Shown here: positions 52,050 to 63,907 of the stretch, piece after piece
How positions within the stretch are numbered: the stretch's first letter is position 1
Layout of the letters: each line of letters begins with the position of its first letter
Assembly: GCF_028476545.1 (NCBI RefSeq)
Contig: NW_026733009.1
Coordinates: 104,939-168,938, forward strand
Direction: 5' to 3'
DNA from: Physella acuta
Lineage: Eukaryota; Mollusca; Gastropoda; Physidae
Length of the DNA: 64,000 bases
The notes under the pieces: generated by a model
Seen by the model: only the letters and a program-made list of their open reading frames with translations
Told to the model about the DNA's origin: nothing
Database searches by the model: none
Position numbers and translations under genes: made by a program

Positions 52050-54839
52050 ATGGCGCTGTATGGCCAAATGAAAGAATTTGATGCGAATGATGAAATCATT
52101 CAAGATTACCTAGAGAGGTTAAGCTTTTACCTAGAAGCTAACGACGTGACGATAGAAGCCAAAAAGAGAGCTATTTTGTTAACAGTCATAGGGCCTCAAC
52201 AATTTAGGCTACTAAAGGACTTATGCGCACCGGCTAGTCCAGATACCAAGAGCTTTAACGAGCTGAGCAAATTGCTAACAGACCACCATGCGCCTGTACC
52301 ATCAAAGTTTCTATGTCGAGCTAGATTTGACAGTAGGACTCGTCAACCAAACGAGTCAATATCAGAATATGTTGCTGCTTTACGTCATTTAAGTAGATTT
52401 TGTGAATTTGGAGAAACGCTGTCTGACAGACTATGTGAAAAGTTTGTGACAGGTGTAAACAGCCCTGATATTCAAAGAAAGTTGCTGCTCGAGTCAGATC
52501 TAACATTGGAAAAAGCAATACAACTCGCAACTTTATTCCAGCAGTCATCAGAGGCGGCGAGATCTTTAGCACCTTCAGAGATCCATGCAGTAAACAGCAG
52601 GTTAGTCAATAAACATCAACCCCAGCAGAGCATTCCAACTTATGCTAAACAGCCTGCTCGTTCAAATCCTAGATCTAAATCTAGTAATAATTATCAAAAA
52701 TGTCATCGATGCAAAGGTCCCCATGCATCTCATCGGTGCAAGTTCAAGTCTGCAACTTGTTATAAGTGCAGTAAGCAAGGTCACATTGCTAAGGCCTGCT
52801 TTGCAAAGTCTTCGTCTGTTGCTAAATCTAGCCAGTCAAGACAGTACCGCAACCAAAGGCAGCACTATGTTAACTCTCACCAAGACTACCTAACTCAACC
52901 AATGAACCACTCTACCTGTGAAAATGCTCAAACTGATTCGCAGCCGGATTTCAACCTATTCTCTGTGAAATCAATAAGTCATGCTCCCATCAATGTACAA
53001 GTTAATATCAACGGTAAGAGCATCAGCTTCCAACTTGACACTGGAGCATCTCTAACAGTCATAACAAAGAAGGACTTTGACGCTGTCACAGGAGGATCAG
53101 TGCCTCTACAGCCATGTCACAAGTGTCTAACAACATACACTGGTGACAATGTTCCGGTAATAGGAGAGTGTATGGTTCATGTAAGTTATAATGGTCAAAG
53201 TGTTAAACTTCCTCTTCTTGTGGTTGAAGGAAATGGACCGCCATTACTAGGTAGGAACTGGTTAAGTGATCTTAAGTTAAATTGGGAGAGTATTTGTTCA
53301 TTGAAGAATGTAAAAGAATCTAGTCTTACTTCACTAGATAGAGTTATATCTGAAAATAAATGTGTTTTTGGTAACTCTGGATTACTAAATGATAGAACAG
53401 TGAAGTTAAGCATTAAAGACACAAATCCAAGATACTGCAAAGCTAGAGTTCCACCTTATGCAATGAGGAATAAAATTGAAAATGAGCTAAGTAGATTGGA
53501 ATCTAATGGCATTATAAAGAAGGTAGACTATTCCGATTGGGCGACACCCATTGTGCCAGTGTTAAAGAAGGATGGTTCTATAAGAATTTGTGGAGATTAT
53601 AAAACTACACTGAATAAGCAAATAGAGCTAAATAGGTACCCTATTCCTAACATTGAGGAAATTTCTTTGAATTTGGCAGGAGGAGACAAATTCACTGAAT
53701 TAGACTTTAGTCATGCTTACACTCAACTAGAACTGCATCCAGATTCAAAAGTCTATACGACAATAAACACACATAAAGGACTCTACCAATATGAAAGACT
53801 ATGTTTTGGCATATCATCTAGCCCTGGAATTTTCCAAGCTGTCATGGACAGTATTTTTAAGGACATTCCAAATGTTTGTGTGTACTTTGACAATGTGTAC
53901 ATAACTGGTAAGAATGACACTGAACATCTTAAAACACTAGATAAAGTATTGAAAATTGTTGGTGAAAAAGGTTTAAAGATAAACAAAGATAAATGTCAAT
54001 TCATGCTGACAGAAATTAGTTTTCTTGGTTATATATTGAGCAAACAAGGCATCAGACCTCAACCTGAGAAAACAAAAGCCATTAAAGAAGCACCCAAACC
54101 TGAAAATACCCAACAACTAAGAGCTTTTTTGGGCTTAATAAATTACTATGCAAAGTTCATAGGAAATCTGTCTGGTAAACTATCACCACTGTACAAGCTG
54201 CTACAGAAAAATGCAACTTGGCACTGGGGTAAACAACAAGAAGCTGCTTTTAATACAGCAAAAGAGGCTTTGTCTGCTGACACCTTACTAACTAACTATG
54301 ACCCAGGGAAAAGACTTATATTAACATGTGATGCTTCACCAGATGGTGTAGGAGCAGTCTTGTCCCACATGGATGAGAAGGGTGACAGACCCATTGCTTT
54401 TGCCAGTAGATCTTTGAACCAGGCTGAGAAAAATTATTCTCAGTTAGATAGGGAAGGCTTAGGCATCATTTTTGGTGTTAAGAAATTTCATAAGTTTCTG
54501 TTTGGTAGGAAGTTCACCATCTTTACAGATCATAAACCATTGCTAGGTTTATTTGGAGAAAACAAAACCCTACCTGAGCATGCCTCTCCAAGAAGTCAAA
54601 GATGGGCTATCACACTAACTGCATACAATTATGAATTGAAATGCAAACCTGGATCTGAGAATAGTGCAGATAGTCTTAGTAGATTACCTTTAAAAAACCA
54701 AAGCCTGAGCTATGTACCAGAAGATGTATTTGTTCTCTTCACTATCATGGATAACTCCAATATAACTGTGAATGATGTTAATGTGAATGATGTTAATGTG
54801 AATGATGTTAAAAGAGAAACACAAAAGATGAGTGCTTAA
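52050..54839 (+). CDS. Gag-Pol region of the LTR element (fossil)
   Basis: Parts recognised along the 929-codon frame: Gag-like capsid sequence (first ~200 residues), two zinc-knuckle motifs (about 218-252, including 'CYKCSKQGHIAKAC'), retropepsin 'LDTGASLTVI' (about 328), reverse transcriptase (about 460-640), and RNase H ('CDASPDGVGAVLS', about 760-870). Gag and Pol share one frame, as in several Ty3/gypsy lineages of animals. It belongs to a broken element and is listed as a fossil. Confidence 0.9.
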   Translation: MALYGQMKEFDANDEIIQDYLERLSFYLEANDVTIEAKKRAILLTVIGPQQFRLLKDLCAPASPDTKSFNELSKLLTDHHAPVPSKFLCRARFDSRTRQPNESISEYVAALRHLSRFCEFGETLSDRLCEKFVTGVNSPDIQRKLLLESDLTLEKAIQLATLFQQSSEAARSLAPSEIHAVNSRLVNKHQPQQSIPTYAKQPARSNPRSKSSNNYQKCHRCKGPHASHRCKFKSATCYKCSKQGHIAKACFAKSSSVAKSSQSRQYRNQRQHYVNSHQDYLTQPMNHSTCENAQTDSQPDFNLFSVKSISHAPINVQVNINGKSISFQLDTGASLTVITKKDFDAVTGGSVPLQPCHKCLTTYTGDNVPVIGECMVHVSYNGQSVKLPLLVVEGNGPPLLGRNWLSDLKLNWESICSLKNVKESSLTSLDRVISENKCVFGNSGLLNDRTVKLSIKDTNPRYCKARVPPYAMRNKIENELSRLESNGIIKKVDYSDWATPIVPVLKKDGSIRICGDYKTTLNKQIELNRYPIPNIEEISLNLAGGDKFTELDFSHAYTQLELHPDSKVYTTINTHKGLYQYERLCFGISSSPGIFQAVMDSIFKDIPNVCVYFDNVYITGKNDTEHLKTLDKVLKIVGEKGLKINKDKCQFMLTEISFLGYILSKQGIRPQPEKTKAIKEAPKPENTQQLRAFLGLINYYAKFIGNLSGKLSPLYKLLQKNATWHWGKQQEAAFNTAKEALSADTLLTNYDPGKRLILTCDASPDGVGAVLSHMDEKGDRPIAFASRSLNQAEKNYSQLDREGLGIIFGVKKFHKFLFGRKFTIFTDHKPLLGLFGENKTLPEHASPRSQRWAITLTAYNYELKCKPGSENSADSLSRLPLKNQSLSYVPEDVFVLFTIMDNSNITVNDVNVNDVNVNDVKRETQKMSA

Positions 54840-55169
54840 TAAAAGTGTATGAGTACTGTAAGAATGGTTGGCCTGAAGAGTCTGTGAATGATGACTTAAG
54901 GCCATATAAAATAAGAAATTAAAACCCTTTGTGAAGATAATATAAATGATGGAGAAGATGCAGTCCATTATCAGTCAGAGTTGCCTAAACAAAGTATTTG
55001 TAACTTAATAAATGATTATGGTGATATGGCAATTTCAAATGTTTTAAAGGGAATACATTAGTAAGAAGGAATGTGATCATCAAACAACTTTGCTAACATC
55101 ATTAGCACTTACAGAAACTAAAAGGGTAACATCAAACAGAAGAAGCTAAATGTGACAATGAAAGAGTAA

Positions 55170-55730
55170 ACAGGTTATTAGCCAAATACCGCACAACTCC
55201 TCATATAACAACAGATGTTGCACCATGTGAATTGCTATGTGGTAGGAAAATTAAAACTCATCTTGACCTACTACATCCAACTGTTCAAAGGTCTGTTTCC
55301 CAACATCAACATACACAAAAAGTAAATCATGACAAATCATCCATTGAAAGAGAATTTGCAGTTAATGATAATGTGTATCTAAGAAATTATGGGAGAAAGG
55401 AAAAATGGATACCAGGTCAAATTGTTCAATGTACAGGACCTGTGTCTTATAAAGTTAAAAATAACTTGTGCAGATAATAAGTGTGAATCTGTCAATCCCA
55501 CCAAGTCTGATCAGTTCACACCAACTCAGTTTGTTCCACAACCAAGTTCTGTTGATATGAGTGAACCAAGTTGTCTGGAGTCAGAAAATGTAAATTCTGG
55601 AGTTAATGATTTAAATCCTAGACCTCCTGAGATAGAGAATCCAGATGGTCAGAATCTTGAGTCACCAAATCAAAAGCCACTGAGAAGGTCAAACAGGACA
55701 ATCAAAGTCCCAAATAAGTTAGACCTATGA
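55170..55730 (+). pseudogene. integrase C-terminal remains and tail of the LTR element
   Basis: Contains 'LLAKYRTTPHITTDVAPCEL' and 'VYLRNYGRKEKWIPGQIV', which match the C-terminal part of Ty3/gypsy integrases, followed by a Pro/Asn/Ser-rich tail. Fossil part of the element described above. Confidence 0.8.
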
Positions 55731-55913
55731 TTTTAAAGGTCAAAAGGACTTTGACATCATTGTTTTGTATCTTGATTATGTTGTGGCATATTGTGCATTG
55801 TTTGTAAGGATGTAATCTACCATAGTGTTCATGTTACAATATAATTGGTGATTTTAGGATACTATCAATTGTTCTATTGAGAGATGTGTTATTGTGTTCT
55901 AAGGGTAAAGGGA

Positions 55914-56075
55914 TGTAATAGATTGAGATAATTGTATTGGTATTATATTTATATTGTTATCTTGAGTGATGTCCCTTACTTGTGCCTCTCGTCACTTCCG
56001 TCTGCCGGTTAACAAATAAAGCTGTTTACATGTTAAGGGCTTCTGTCTCCGTTGTGTACTTCTTAATCTATCTCA
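55914..56075 (+). repeat. 3' LTR
   Basis: 162 bp, TGTAATAGATTGAGATAATT to CTATCTCA, followed by the target duplication GGCAA. Confidence 0.95.
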
Positions 56076-56080
56076 GGCAA

Positions 56081-57135
56081 GACTTGCATGATTGTCAGAC
56101 GTTGACTCCTAGAATTAAACTAGTTTAGGCCACTGGTGGTAATACATAAATAATAAAAGCTACACATTAAAACACCGAAGTAAAGAAAATGAAAGAATTA
56201 AAATATTTCATCAATTCACAATTTTTAACATCTCGTAGCTGGACTAATTCATTGACTTGTAAAAGCAATCTATCTAAAAAAAAAAAGGCATAGAGTGTTT
56301 AGCACTGTTTACAACTATAATAATTTACAAAGTTAGATTTAAATGTTTACTTTACACTACGCCCTATCTGACAGTATCTGTACTTATCCAAGTGTACTAA
56401 ATTGCCAGATTGTACATAGATCTAGGATTCAACTAAAAATTCATTTAAATAAAAAGGCTTACCCTTACCAAAAAACATTAAAGAATTTTAAAATACAAAT
56501 ATGCAAATAAAATCTACAAAGAGTTCACATTGCTGTCGCTGTCTGTGCACAAGATAACAAAACGTGAAATATATCGATCGGGGTATATTTTTAGTTTTTA
56601 CACTGGTTGCCAGATAAAAATCTGTGGAACCAGATAGATAAATGAACCAAACACAACGGCAGATTCAAGTTGTACCACTGTCAGAAGCCAGCACAGAAGC
56701 GGAAACGGATAACAATTCAGTAAAAGTAAAAAAAAAATGTAAAAAAGCGTCTTTGTACGAATAAAATAATGAATATTGCTTTTAATTAATTCTCTTCAAA
56801 ATGCTTTTAATAAATAACAAACTGTAATTGATTGCCGTTAGAAGGGGGTATTATTACGGAAATTTAGGTCATATACTCAATTATTTTTCCTTCATGAAAA
56901 CATTAACAAGTATCGATGAGTTCCTGCCACCTACATTCAATTTGGCAACTGATCTGCCAAGAGGCAAACCTGGTTTTAACGACAGGCGGGAAAAGGGGAG
57001 GTGTGTGTGTGTGCGTGTGTGTGTGTGTGTGGAAGGGGGAGGGGGAGGAGAACCGCTGTAAAGGACAGATTAACTGCGCAACAAGAGGTGGTTCTATAGA
57101 CAACATAAAGCTGACAATCTTTACTAGTACCGGTG
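56081..57135. other. no gene recognised
   Basis: AT-rich DNA. An open frame at 56,828-57,061 ends in a GTGTGTG/GGGGGAG run and has no family match that I can name. Confidence 0.5.
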
Positions 57136-57136
57136 G

Positions 57137-57632
57137 TAACGTTTTGGCAAACCCAACACACAGGCCCACATATAGACCTACCCAACACAAGATCCACATA
57201 TAGACCTACCCAACACACAGGTCCACATATAGACCTACCAAACACATGGTCCACATATAGACCTATCCAACACAAGGTCAACATATAGACCTATCCAACA
57301 CACAGGTCAACATATAGACCTACCAAACACACAGGTCAACATATAGACCTATCCAACACAAGGTCCACATATAGACCTACCAAACACACAGGTCAACATA
57401 TAGACCTATCCAACACACAGGCCAACATATAGACCTACCAAACACACAGGTCAACATATAGACCTACCTAACACACAGGTCAACATATAGACCTACCAAA
57501 CACACAGGTCAACATATAGACCTACCCAACACACAGGTCAACATATAGACCTACACAACACACAGGCCCACATATAGACCTACCCAACATACAGGCCCAC
57601 ATATAGACCTACCCAACACAAGGTCCACATAT
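57137..57632. repeat. minisatellite of about 29 bp
   Basis: About seventeen irregular copies built on CACATATAGACCTACCCAAC plus ACACAGGTC. Variants ACCTATCC and ACCTACCAAACAC occur. Confidence 0.95.
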
Positions 57633-58650
57633 GATGTTTTCCTGACTGCAACAAGACATGCTGTTTAACCAATAGTTAAATTGTTTTGTCTACAGTTAGG
57701 AGGGGGGGGGGGGGGCTACATTTGGGGGGGGGGGCTACATTTGGGAACAATGGCATAGCAATTTGGCTAACCGTGGCTTACACAAGAAATGACAGGCCGC
57801 TAGCTAGAGGTCGTAGTGTCAGCTCTGGGTCAAGGTCGCCATCTACTTGACCTACTTTATTCAAGAATGTTTAATAACTGTTTTCGGCAGTTTAAATATC
57901 TCCCCCCCCACCCCTCAGTCTAACCTGCCACTAAACAAGTTCTCGCTTTCTGGTGTCAAGTTACCAGGTCTGTCAAGTTCCCAGGTCTGTCAAGTTCCCA
58001 GATCTGTCAAGTTCCCAGATCTGTCAAGTTCCCAGGTCTGCTTACATTCTAAAAATGTTGCATAGCTTTGGAATTTTAACTTCAAAATATAGACTAGTGT
58101 AGTACAGGGCATGGGCATATTAACAAGTTATGGGCATATTAATAGGGCATGGGTATATAAAGAGGGCATGGACACATCCCAGTCAAGACCCCAGTCAACT
58201 TTGAGCAAGTCACCAATGAACGGCCGTGATGGTACAATCAGCTTATCTAGGTCACACGTCAACATTGTATAACAGAGAGAGGGGCGGGAAGGTGGGGTAA
58301 ACGCATACTGAAATGCTTTAGAGGAGATTTTTTGAATAGTCTCAAGCGGGATCTAAACAGCTAGGAGAGTGTGTGCACGGTGACCGACATATTGACACAT
58401 CTGTGACCTACATCTGTACCACGTGACGTCACGATAAGCGGACACAAGAGTTAACACAGGACACATGTGTGGAGTTTGTACGACCCTAAAAGGGGTCGGG
58501 ATCCCGGGTTGGATGTAAATTTCTTAGATCAGAACAATTTGAGTCAGCCAACAAAATACAAGGCCTACTTCAGGTTCTTACTGTCTGTTATAAGGCTGGG
58601 CATGGCGCTATATGACATGACATGACACCAGATGACATGGCTGGTATCAT
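57633..58650. other. no gene; short repeats and poly-G
   Basis: Contains poly-G runs at 57,703-57,713 and 57,725-57,735, a 17 bp doublet series 'gtctgtcaagttcccag' at 57,966-58,040, and GGGCATATTAA steps near 58,108-58,165. At 58,421 an E-box and a CRE overlap (CCACGTGACGTCACG). No coding region is supported. Confidence 0.5.
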
Positions 58651-58875
58651 GACATGACGTCACAGAAGCAAATGACGGTTGTGATCATGACATGACGTCA
58701 CAGAAGCAAATGACGGTTGTGATCATGACATGACGTCACAGAAGCAAATGACGGTTGTGATCATGACATGACGTCACAGAAGCAGATGACGGTTGTGATC
58801 ATGACATGACGTCACAGAAGCAAATGACGGTTGTGATCATGACATGACGTCACAGAAGCAAATGACGGTTGTGAA
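58648..58875. repeat. 38 bp minisatellite, each copy with a CRE palindrome
   Basis: Six copies of a 38 bp unit (CATGACATGACGTCACAGAA then GCAAATGACGGTTGTGAT). TGACGTCA, the full cAMP-response element, begins at 58,655, 58,693, 58,731, 58,769, 58,807 and 58,845. Confidence 0.95.
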
Positions 58876-58974
58876 GGCCCCTGCTGTAACATTTAAATCT
58901 GTTGGCGTGTCCCAATAACTGCTCGCTACACCGGTCAAGTCGAGATCAACTTGCACTAGATCTAGATCTATCCA

Positions 58975-59092
58975 GCAAAGATCATATGAACCTAACCGGC
59001 TAACCGGCAAAGATCAGATGAACCTAACCGGCACTAACCAGTTAACCGGCAAAGATCAAATGAACCTAACCGGCACTAACCAGCTAACCAGC
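58975..59092. repeat. short tandem repeat with AACCGGC
   Basis: Three irregular copies built on 'ggcaaagatcagatgaacct' plus AACCGGCACTAACCAG. Confidence 0.85.
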
Positions 59093-59309
59093 TAGTTGTC
59101 ACGAAACTTACCTTTAGTGTGTCTGCTGTGTGAGAGCCCGCACAATTGTGTGACCACGTACGGCTTGCGGTGATGTAGAGAGAAGACGCACAAATGTGCA
59201 GTCACCAGCTGAACTAGCCAACTCGACTAACGTCTTAACACTGTGACCCTGTGACCCTGTTTACCTACCAGCGGCAACAATGGTGGGTGATAGCAGTAGA
59301 GAGTTCGTT

Positions 59310-59700
59310 TAAGGGGTGGGGTGGGGAGGGGTGTCGTGTAAGGGAGGGAGGGGGTGGGGGTGGAGAGTTCGTGTAAGGGTTGGGGTGGGGAGGGGTGTCG
59401 TGTAAGGGAGGGAGGGGGTGGGGTGGAGAGTTCGTGTAAGGGGTGGGGAGGGGTGTCGTGTAAGGGAGGGAGGGGGTGGGGTGGAGAGTTCGTGTAAGGG
59501 TTGGGGTGGGGAGGGGTGTCGTGTAAGGGAGGGAGGGGGTGGGGGTGGAGAGTTCGTGTAAGGAGGGTGGGGTGGGGGGACGTGTAAGGGAGGGAGGGTG
59601 GTGGGGGTGGAGAGTTTGTGTAAGGGGGGTGGTGGTGGATAATTCGTGTTTGAGGGAGGGGGGGGTGGGGGTAGAGAGTTTAAGGGTTGAGTGGGGGGTG
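59310..59700. repeat. G-rich minisatellite of about 65 bp
   Basis: Five to six units built on GAGAGTTCGTGTAAGG with GGTGGGGTGGGG and GTGTCGTGTAAGGGAGGG. The G-strand is rich in GGG and GGGG runs that could form G-quadruplexes. Confidence 0.85.
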
Positions 59701-59949
59701 AATCGGAAATTTCGTATAAGAGTGAGGAATAGATTGTTCGTATAGGATTAGGTGGGGTGGGTGGGGTGGAGAGAGTGTAATGAAAATAAAAAGAGGGGGG
59801 GGGGAGAGTGGGTTGTTTGTAAGACAGGAAGTAGCTCTATTATACAAGAGAGGCTGGTTGGTGTCATGGTTGTCACGCATGGTTGGTGTCATGGTTGTCA
59901 CGCATAGTTGCACACGGTGGTCGTGCTACAAGTCACGTGATGGACTAGT

Positions 59950-60716
59950 GTAAGCTTGTATTATATTGGTGGCATGACACCATTGAGGTTAGCTTGTATT
60001 ATATTGGTGGCATGACACCATTGAGGTAAGCTTGTATTATATTGGTGGCATGACACCATTGAGGTAAGCTTGTATTATATTGGTGGCATGACACCATTGA
60101 GGTTAGCTTGTATTATATTGGTGGCATGACACCATTGAGGTTAGCTTGTATTATATTGGTGGCATGACACCATTGAGGTTAGCTTGTATTATATTGGTGG
60201 CATGACACCATTGAGGTTAGCATGTATTATATTGGTGGCATGATACCATTGAGGTACGCTTGTATTATATTGGTGGCATGATACCATTGAGGTACGCTTG
60301 TATTATATTGGTGGCATGACACCATTGAGGTTAGCTTGTATTATATTGGTGGCATGACACCATTGAGGTTAGCTTGTATTATATTGGTGGCATGATACCA
60401 TTGAGGTTAGCTTGTATTATATTGGTAGCAAGGCACCATTGAGGTTAGCTTGTATTATATTGGTGGCATGACACCATTGAGGTTAGCTTGTATTATATTG
60501 GTGGCATGACACCATTTAGGTTAGCTTGTATTATATTGGTAGCAAGGCACCATTGAGGTTAGCTTGTATTATATTGGTGGCATGACACCATTGAGGTTAG
60601 CTTGTATTATATTGGTGGCATGACACCATTGAGGTTAGCTTGTATTATATTGGTGGCATGACACCATTGAGGTTAGCTTGTATTATATTGGTGGCATGAC
60701 ACCATTGAGGTTAGCT
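59950..60716. repeat. 38 bp minisatellite
   Basis: About twenty copies of a 38 bp unit (TAGCTTGTATTATATTGGTG then GCATGACACCATTGAGGT) with few substitutions. Confidence 0.97.
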
Positions 60717-61010
60717 TGTTGTTGTTGCCCCACACAATCTAGCCTCCCCAAATGGATGTGATGTGTAACTGTACTGTCGATGTATGGATGAGAGAAAGAT
60801 GGGCCCCTTACATTAAGCATGTAATGTAGACCAATTAAATAGAAGATTCTAATAAAGGGAAACAACAAACATTATTATTGTAATAGGTGGTAATTAAAGG
60901 ATTGCCTCCCCTTACATTCAAGCCTATGGTTTAAGGAAGACATTGGCAAGGTTGTTAAACAGTCCAAAGATGTACAGGTAACGTCCTGTCCCTGGGGACC
61001 ATCAGCTGTG
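60717..61010. other. spacer between two minisatellites
   Basis: Unique sequence with no recognisable feature. Confidence 0.5.
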
Positions 61011-61592
61011 TGGGGGTGGGGGTCTGATACATGGGCAGCGTCTCGGGGAGGGGGTCTGATACATGGGCAGCGTCTGGGGGAGGGGGTCTGATACATGGGC
61101 AACGTCTAGGGGAGGGGGTCTGATACATGGGCAGCGTCTGGGGGAGGGGGTCTGATACATGGGCAACGTCTAGGGGAGGGGGTCTGATACATGGGCAGCG
61201 TCTGGGGGAGGGGGTCTGATACATGGGCAGCGTCTGGGGGAGGGGGTCTGATACATGGGCAGCGTCTGGGGGAGGGGGTCTGATACATGGGCAGCGTCAA
61301 GGGGAGGGGGTCTGATACATGGGCAGCGTCTGGGGGAGGGGGTCTGATACATGGGCAGCGTCTGGGGGAGGGGGTCTGATACATGGGCAGCGTCAAGGGG
61401 AGGGGGTCTGATACATGGGCAGCGTCTGGGGGAGGGGGTCTGATACATGGGCAGCGTCTGGGGGAGGGGGTCTGATACATGGGCAGCGTCTGGGGGAGGG
61501 GGTCTGATACATGGGCAGCGTCTGGGGGAGGGGGTCTGATACATGGGCAGCGTCTGGGGGAGGGGGTCTGATACATGGGCAGTATCCGGGGG
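61011..61592. repeat. 31 bp minisatellite
   Basis: About nineteen copies of a 31 bp unit (GGGGGTCTGATACATGGGCA then GCGTCTGGGGG). Minus-strand Pro/Cys/Arg-rich frames are by-products. Confidence 0.97.
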
Positions 61593-61925
61593 GATAGCAC
61601 AAGCAAACTTTATCTAAGGAGATTCTCTCCTGCTATCTGGACGTTGCCCTATTAGCCACGGAAAAAAACCTTGCATTCATTCATAGCATGTATAAAAACA
61701 ACATTGGAAAGAACAAACAAAAACCATTTTCGATAACAAGCTTTCAAAATATGAAAACAATGTAAACTTGTCTAGTTTTGACAAAAGATTTTACATCCAA
61801 AATATAATATTCGTATTATATAAATAATTTTAAAAAGAAAATGGAAATCCATTTTTATGATGTAGAAATAATGTAAAGTTTGTAAGTACCCCGAGTCATA
61901 TCCTAGTGTACAGGAAGAGGTGCGC
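61593..61925. other. no gene recognised
   Basis: AT-rich unique sequence before a run of more than 20 G at 61,929-61,950. Confidence 0.5.
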
Positions 61926-61959
61926 AGAGGGGGGGGGGGGGGGGGGGGGGTTTGGACGA

Positions 61960-62905
61960 TTGTAGGAAAAAAAGTCACAGGAAAAAAAAAAACACAGGAA
62001 AAAAAAACACAGAAAAAAAGTCACAGGAAAAAAAGTCACAGGAAAAAAAGTCACAGGAAAAAAAGTCACAAATATATATTTGCTTGATATTTGGTAATAC
62101 TTTTATGTATTAAATATTTAGAGAGTGCAAATTAACTTAAGATTAATTAAATTTAATGTAATGTGTGTAGGCTGTATACGCATAGTAATTTTTATAATTC
62201 ATCTAAAAATATTTAGTAAGAAGTATGTAGATTGTAATTATTTTAAACTTAAGATTAATTAGTAGCATTTAATAGAATGCTCCAATGTCCACGGTTTTCA
62301 TCGTGTTTTTTTTTTAAAAATACCAACATTAAATTACCGTGAAATGGTAAGTTCATCTGACTTGCTGTCCTCAACTCATGGCAACAATAGTTACGCTCAG
62401 TTCAACCACCTTTACTGCCCACATTTATCACGCTCATTACATAACAAAACTTAGGATCAAACAGAAAGCCGACTAGGTTCAAAGGCTGTCATTGACGCAT
62501 AACGTCAACAAGACAAAATATGTTTGGACAATGCCTACTGAGGTGAGGCCGACCAGAGAATAGCCTACGGCAAAATTTGCTTAAATTTCTTTTATAAACT
62601 TTTCTACCGCGTATTTAACTAAATACGTAGCAAAAGTTGAGATTGTTGTGTAAATTATCTTAGAGTATTTTTTACTTACAATTGTTATAAACCATAATGA
62701 TTTTAACGTCTATAAATGATTTATGCTATCAAAAATACAACCCACAACAATAAACATACAAAATTTTACAATTCCTAACCAATAAATCAAAATATTTCTA
62801 AAAAGATTTTTGTGACTTTTTTTCTGTGACTTTTTTTCCTAGCACAAACTGTGACTTTTTTTCTGTTTTTTTTTCCTGTGACTTTTTTTCCGTTTACCGG
62901 TTGGA
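61960..62905. repeat. repeat family R2 with inverted low-complexity arms
   Basis: The left arm (61,960-62,075) is tandem AGGAAAAAAAGTCAC. The right arm (62,806-62,900) is the same text inverted, TGTGACTTTTTTTCC. Between them lies about 730 bp of AT-rich DNA without coding capacity. The right part matches 5,060-5,216, so this is a dispersed element, possibly a MITE with expanded ends. Confidence 0.65.
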
Positions 62906-62984
62906 CGGGACCCAGTTTGCTCCACAATCCCATCCGTATTAATAGAGATCAGCTGGAGACCAACCATGAAATGATCCTTGAATT
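62906..62984 (+). other. possible exon fragment upstream of the 39 bp array
   Basis: The open frame reads 'LLHNPIRINRDQLETNHEMI' and 'LELAGRHL', which looks like normal protein rather than repeat. No start, acceptor or family could be fixed, so it is only a candidate. Confidence 0.25.
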
Positions 62985-63880
62985 AGCTGGCCGCCACTTG
63001 ACTGACACCTTATATACAGACATCGTTGGCCGCCACTTGACTGACACCTTATATACAGACATCGTTGGCCGCCACTTGACTGACACCTTATATACAGACA
63101 TCGTTGGCCGCCACTTGACTGACACCTTATATACAGACATCGTTGGCCGCCACTTGACTGACACCTTATATACAGACATCGTTGGCCGCCACTTGACTGA
63201 CACCTTATATACAGACATCGTTGGCCGCCACTTGACTGACACCTTATATACAGACATCGTTGGCCGCCACTTGACTGACACCTTATATACAGACATCGTT
63301 GGCCGCCACTTGACTGACACCTTATATACAGACATCGTTGGCCGCCACTTGACTGACACCTTATATACAGACATCGTTGGCCGCCACTTGACTGACACCT
63401 TATATACAGACATCGTTGGCCGCCACTTGACTGACACCTTATATACAGACATCGTTGGCCGCCACTTGACTGACACCTTATATACAGACATCGTTGGCCG
63501 CCACTTGACTGACACCTTATATACAGACATCGTTGGCCGCCACTTGACTGACACCTTATATACAGACATCGTTGGCCGCCACTTGACTGACACCTTATAT
63601 ACAGACATCGTTGGCCGCCACTTGACTGACACCTTATATACAGACATCGTTGGCCGCCACTTGACTGACACCTTATATACAGACATCGTTGGCCGCCACT
63701 TGACTGACACCTTATATACAGACATCGTTGGCCGCCACTTGACTGACACCTTATATACAGACATCGTTGGCCGCCACTTGACTGACACCTTATATACAGA
63801 CATCGTTGGCCGCCACTTGACTGACACCTTATATACAGACATCGTTGGCCGCCACTTGACTGACACCTTATATACAGACA
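62981..63880. repeat. 39 bp minisatellite, 23 virtually perfect copies
   Basis: A 39 bp unit (GGCCGCCACTTGACTGACAC then CTTATATACAGACATCGTT) repeats about 23 times with no visible difference between copies. The unit is 13 codons (G-R-H-L-T-D-T-L-Y-T-D-I-V), so frames are open on both strands. Perfect identity means very recent expansion. Confidence 0.98.
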
Positions 63881-63907
63881 CGAACCCTGATTTTGTTTGG
63901 TTGCCGT

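Larger units (their letters stand above)
51794..56075 (+). mobile_element. Ty3/gypsy-type LTR retrotransposon, young but broken
   Basis: Two direct LTRs (51,794-51,956 and 55,914-56,075) start TG and end CA, and are flanked by the 5 bp direct repeat GGCAA (51,789-51,793 and 56,076-56,080). A primer-binding-like TGGCGACGAAGG follows the first LTR and a purine-rich AAGGGTAAAGGGA precedes the second. The inside encodes, in order, Gag-like sequence, zinc knuckles, aspartic protease, reverse transcriptase, RNase H and the remains of integrase. The LTRs differ at only about four places, so the insertion is recent. The element looks broken, with a few breaks, and no envelope gene is seen. Confidence 0.95.

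Noticed and set aside
61929-61950. Poly-G run as a functional G-quadruplex
   Set aside because: A homopolymer of this length is more likely a length-variable tract or assembly noise. Nothing near by gives it a role.
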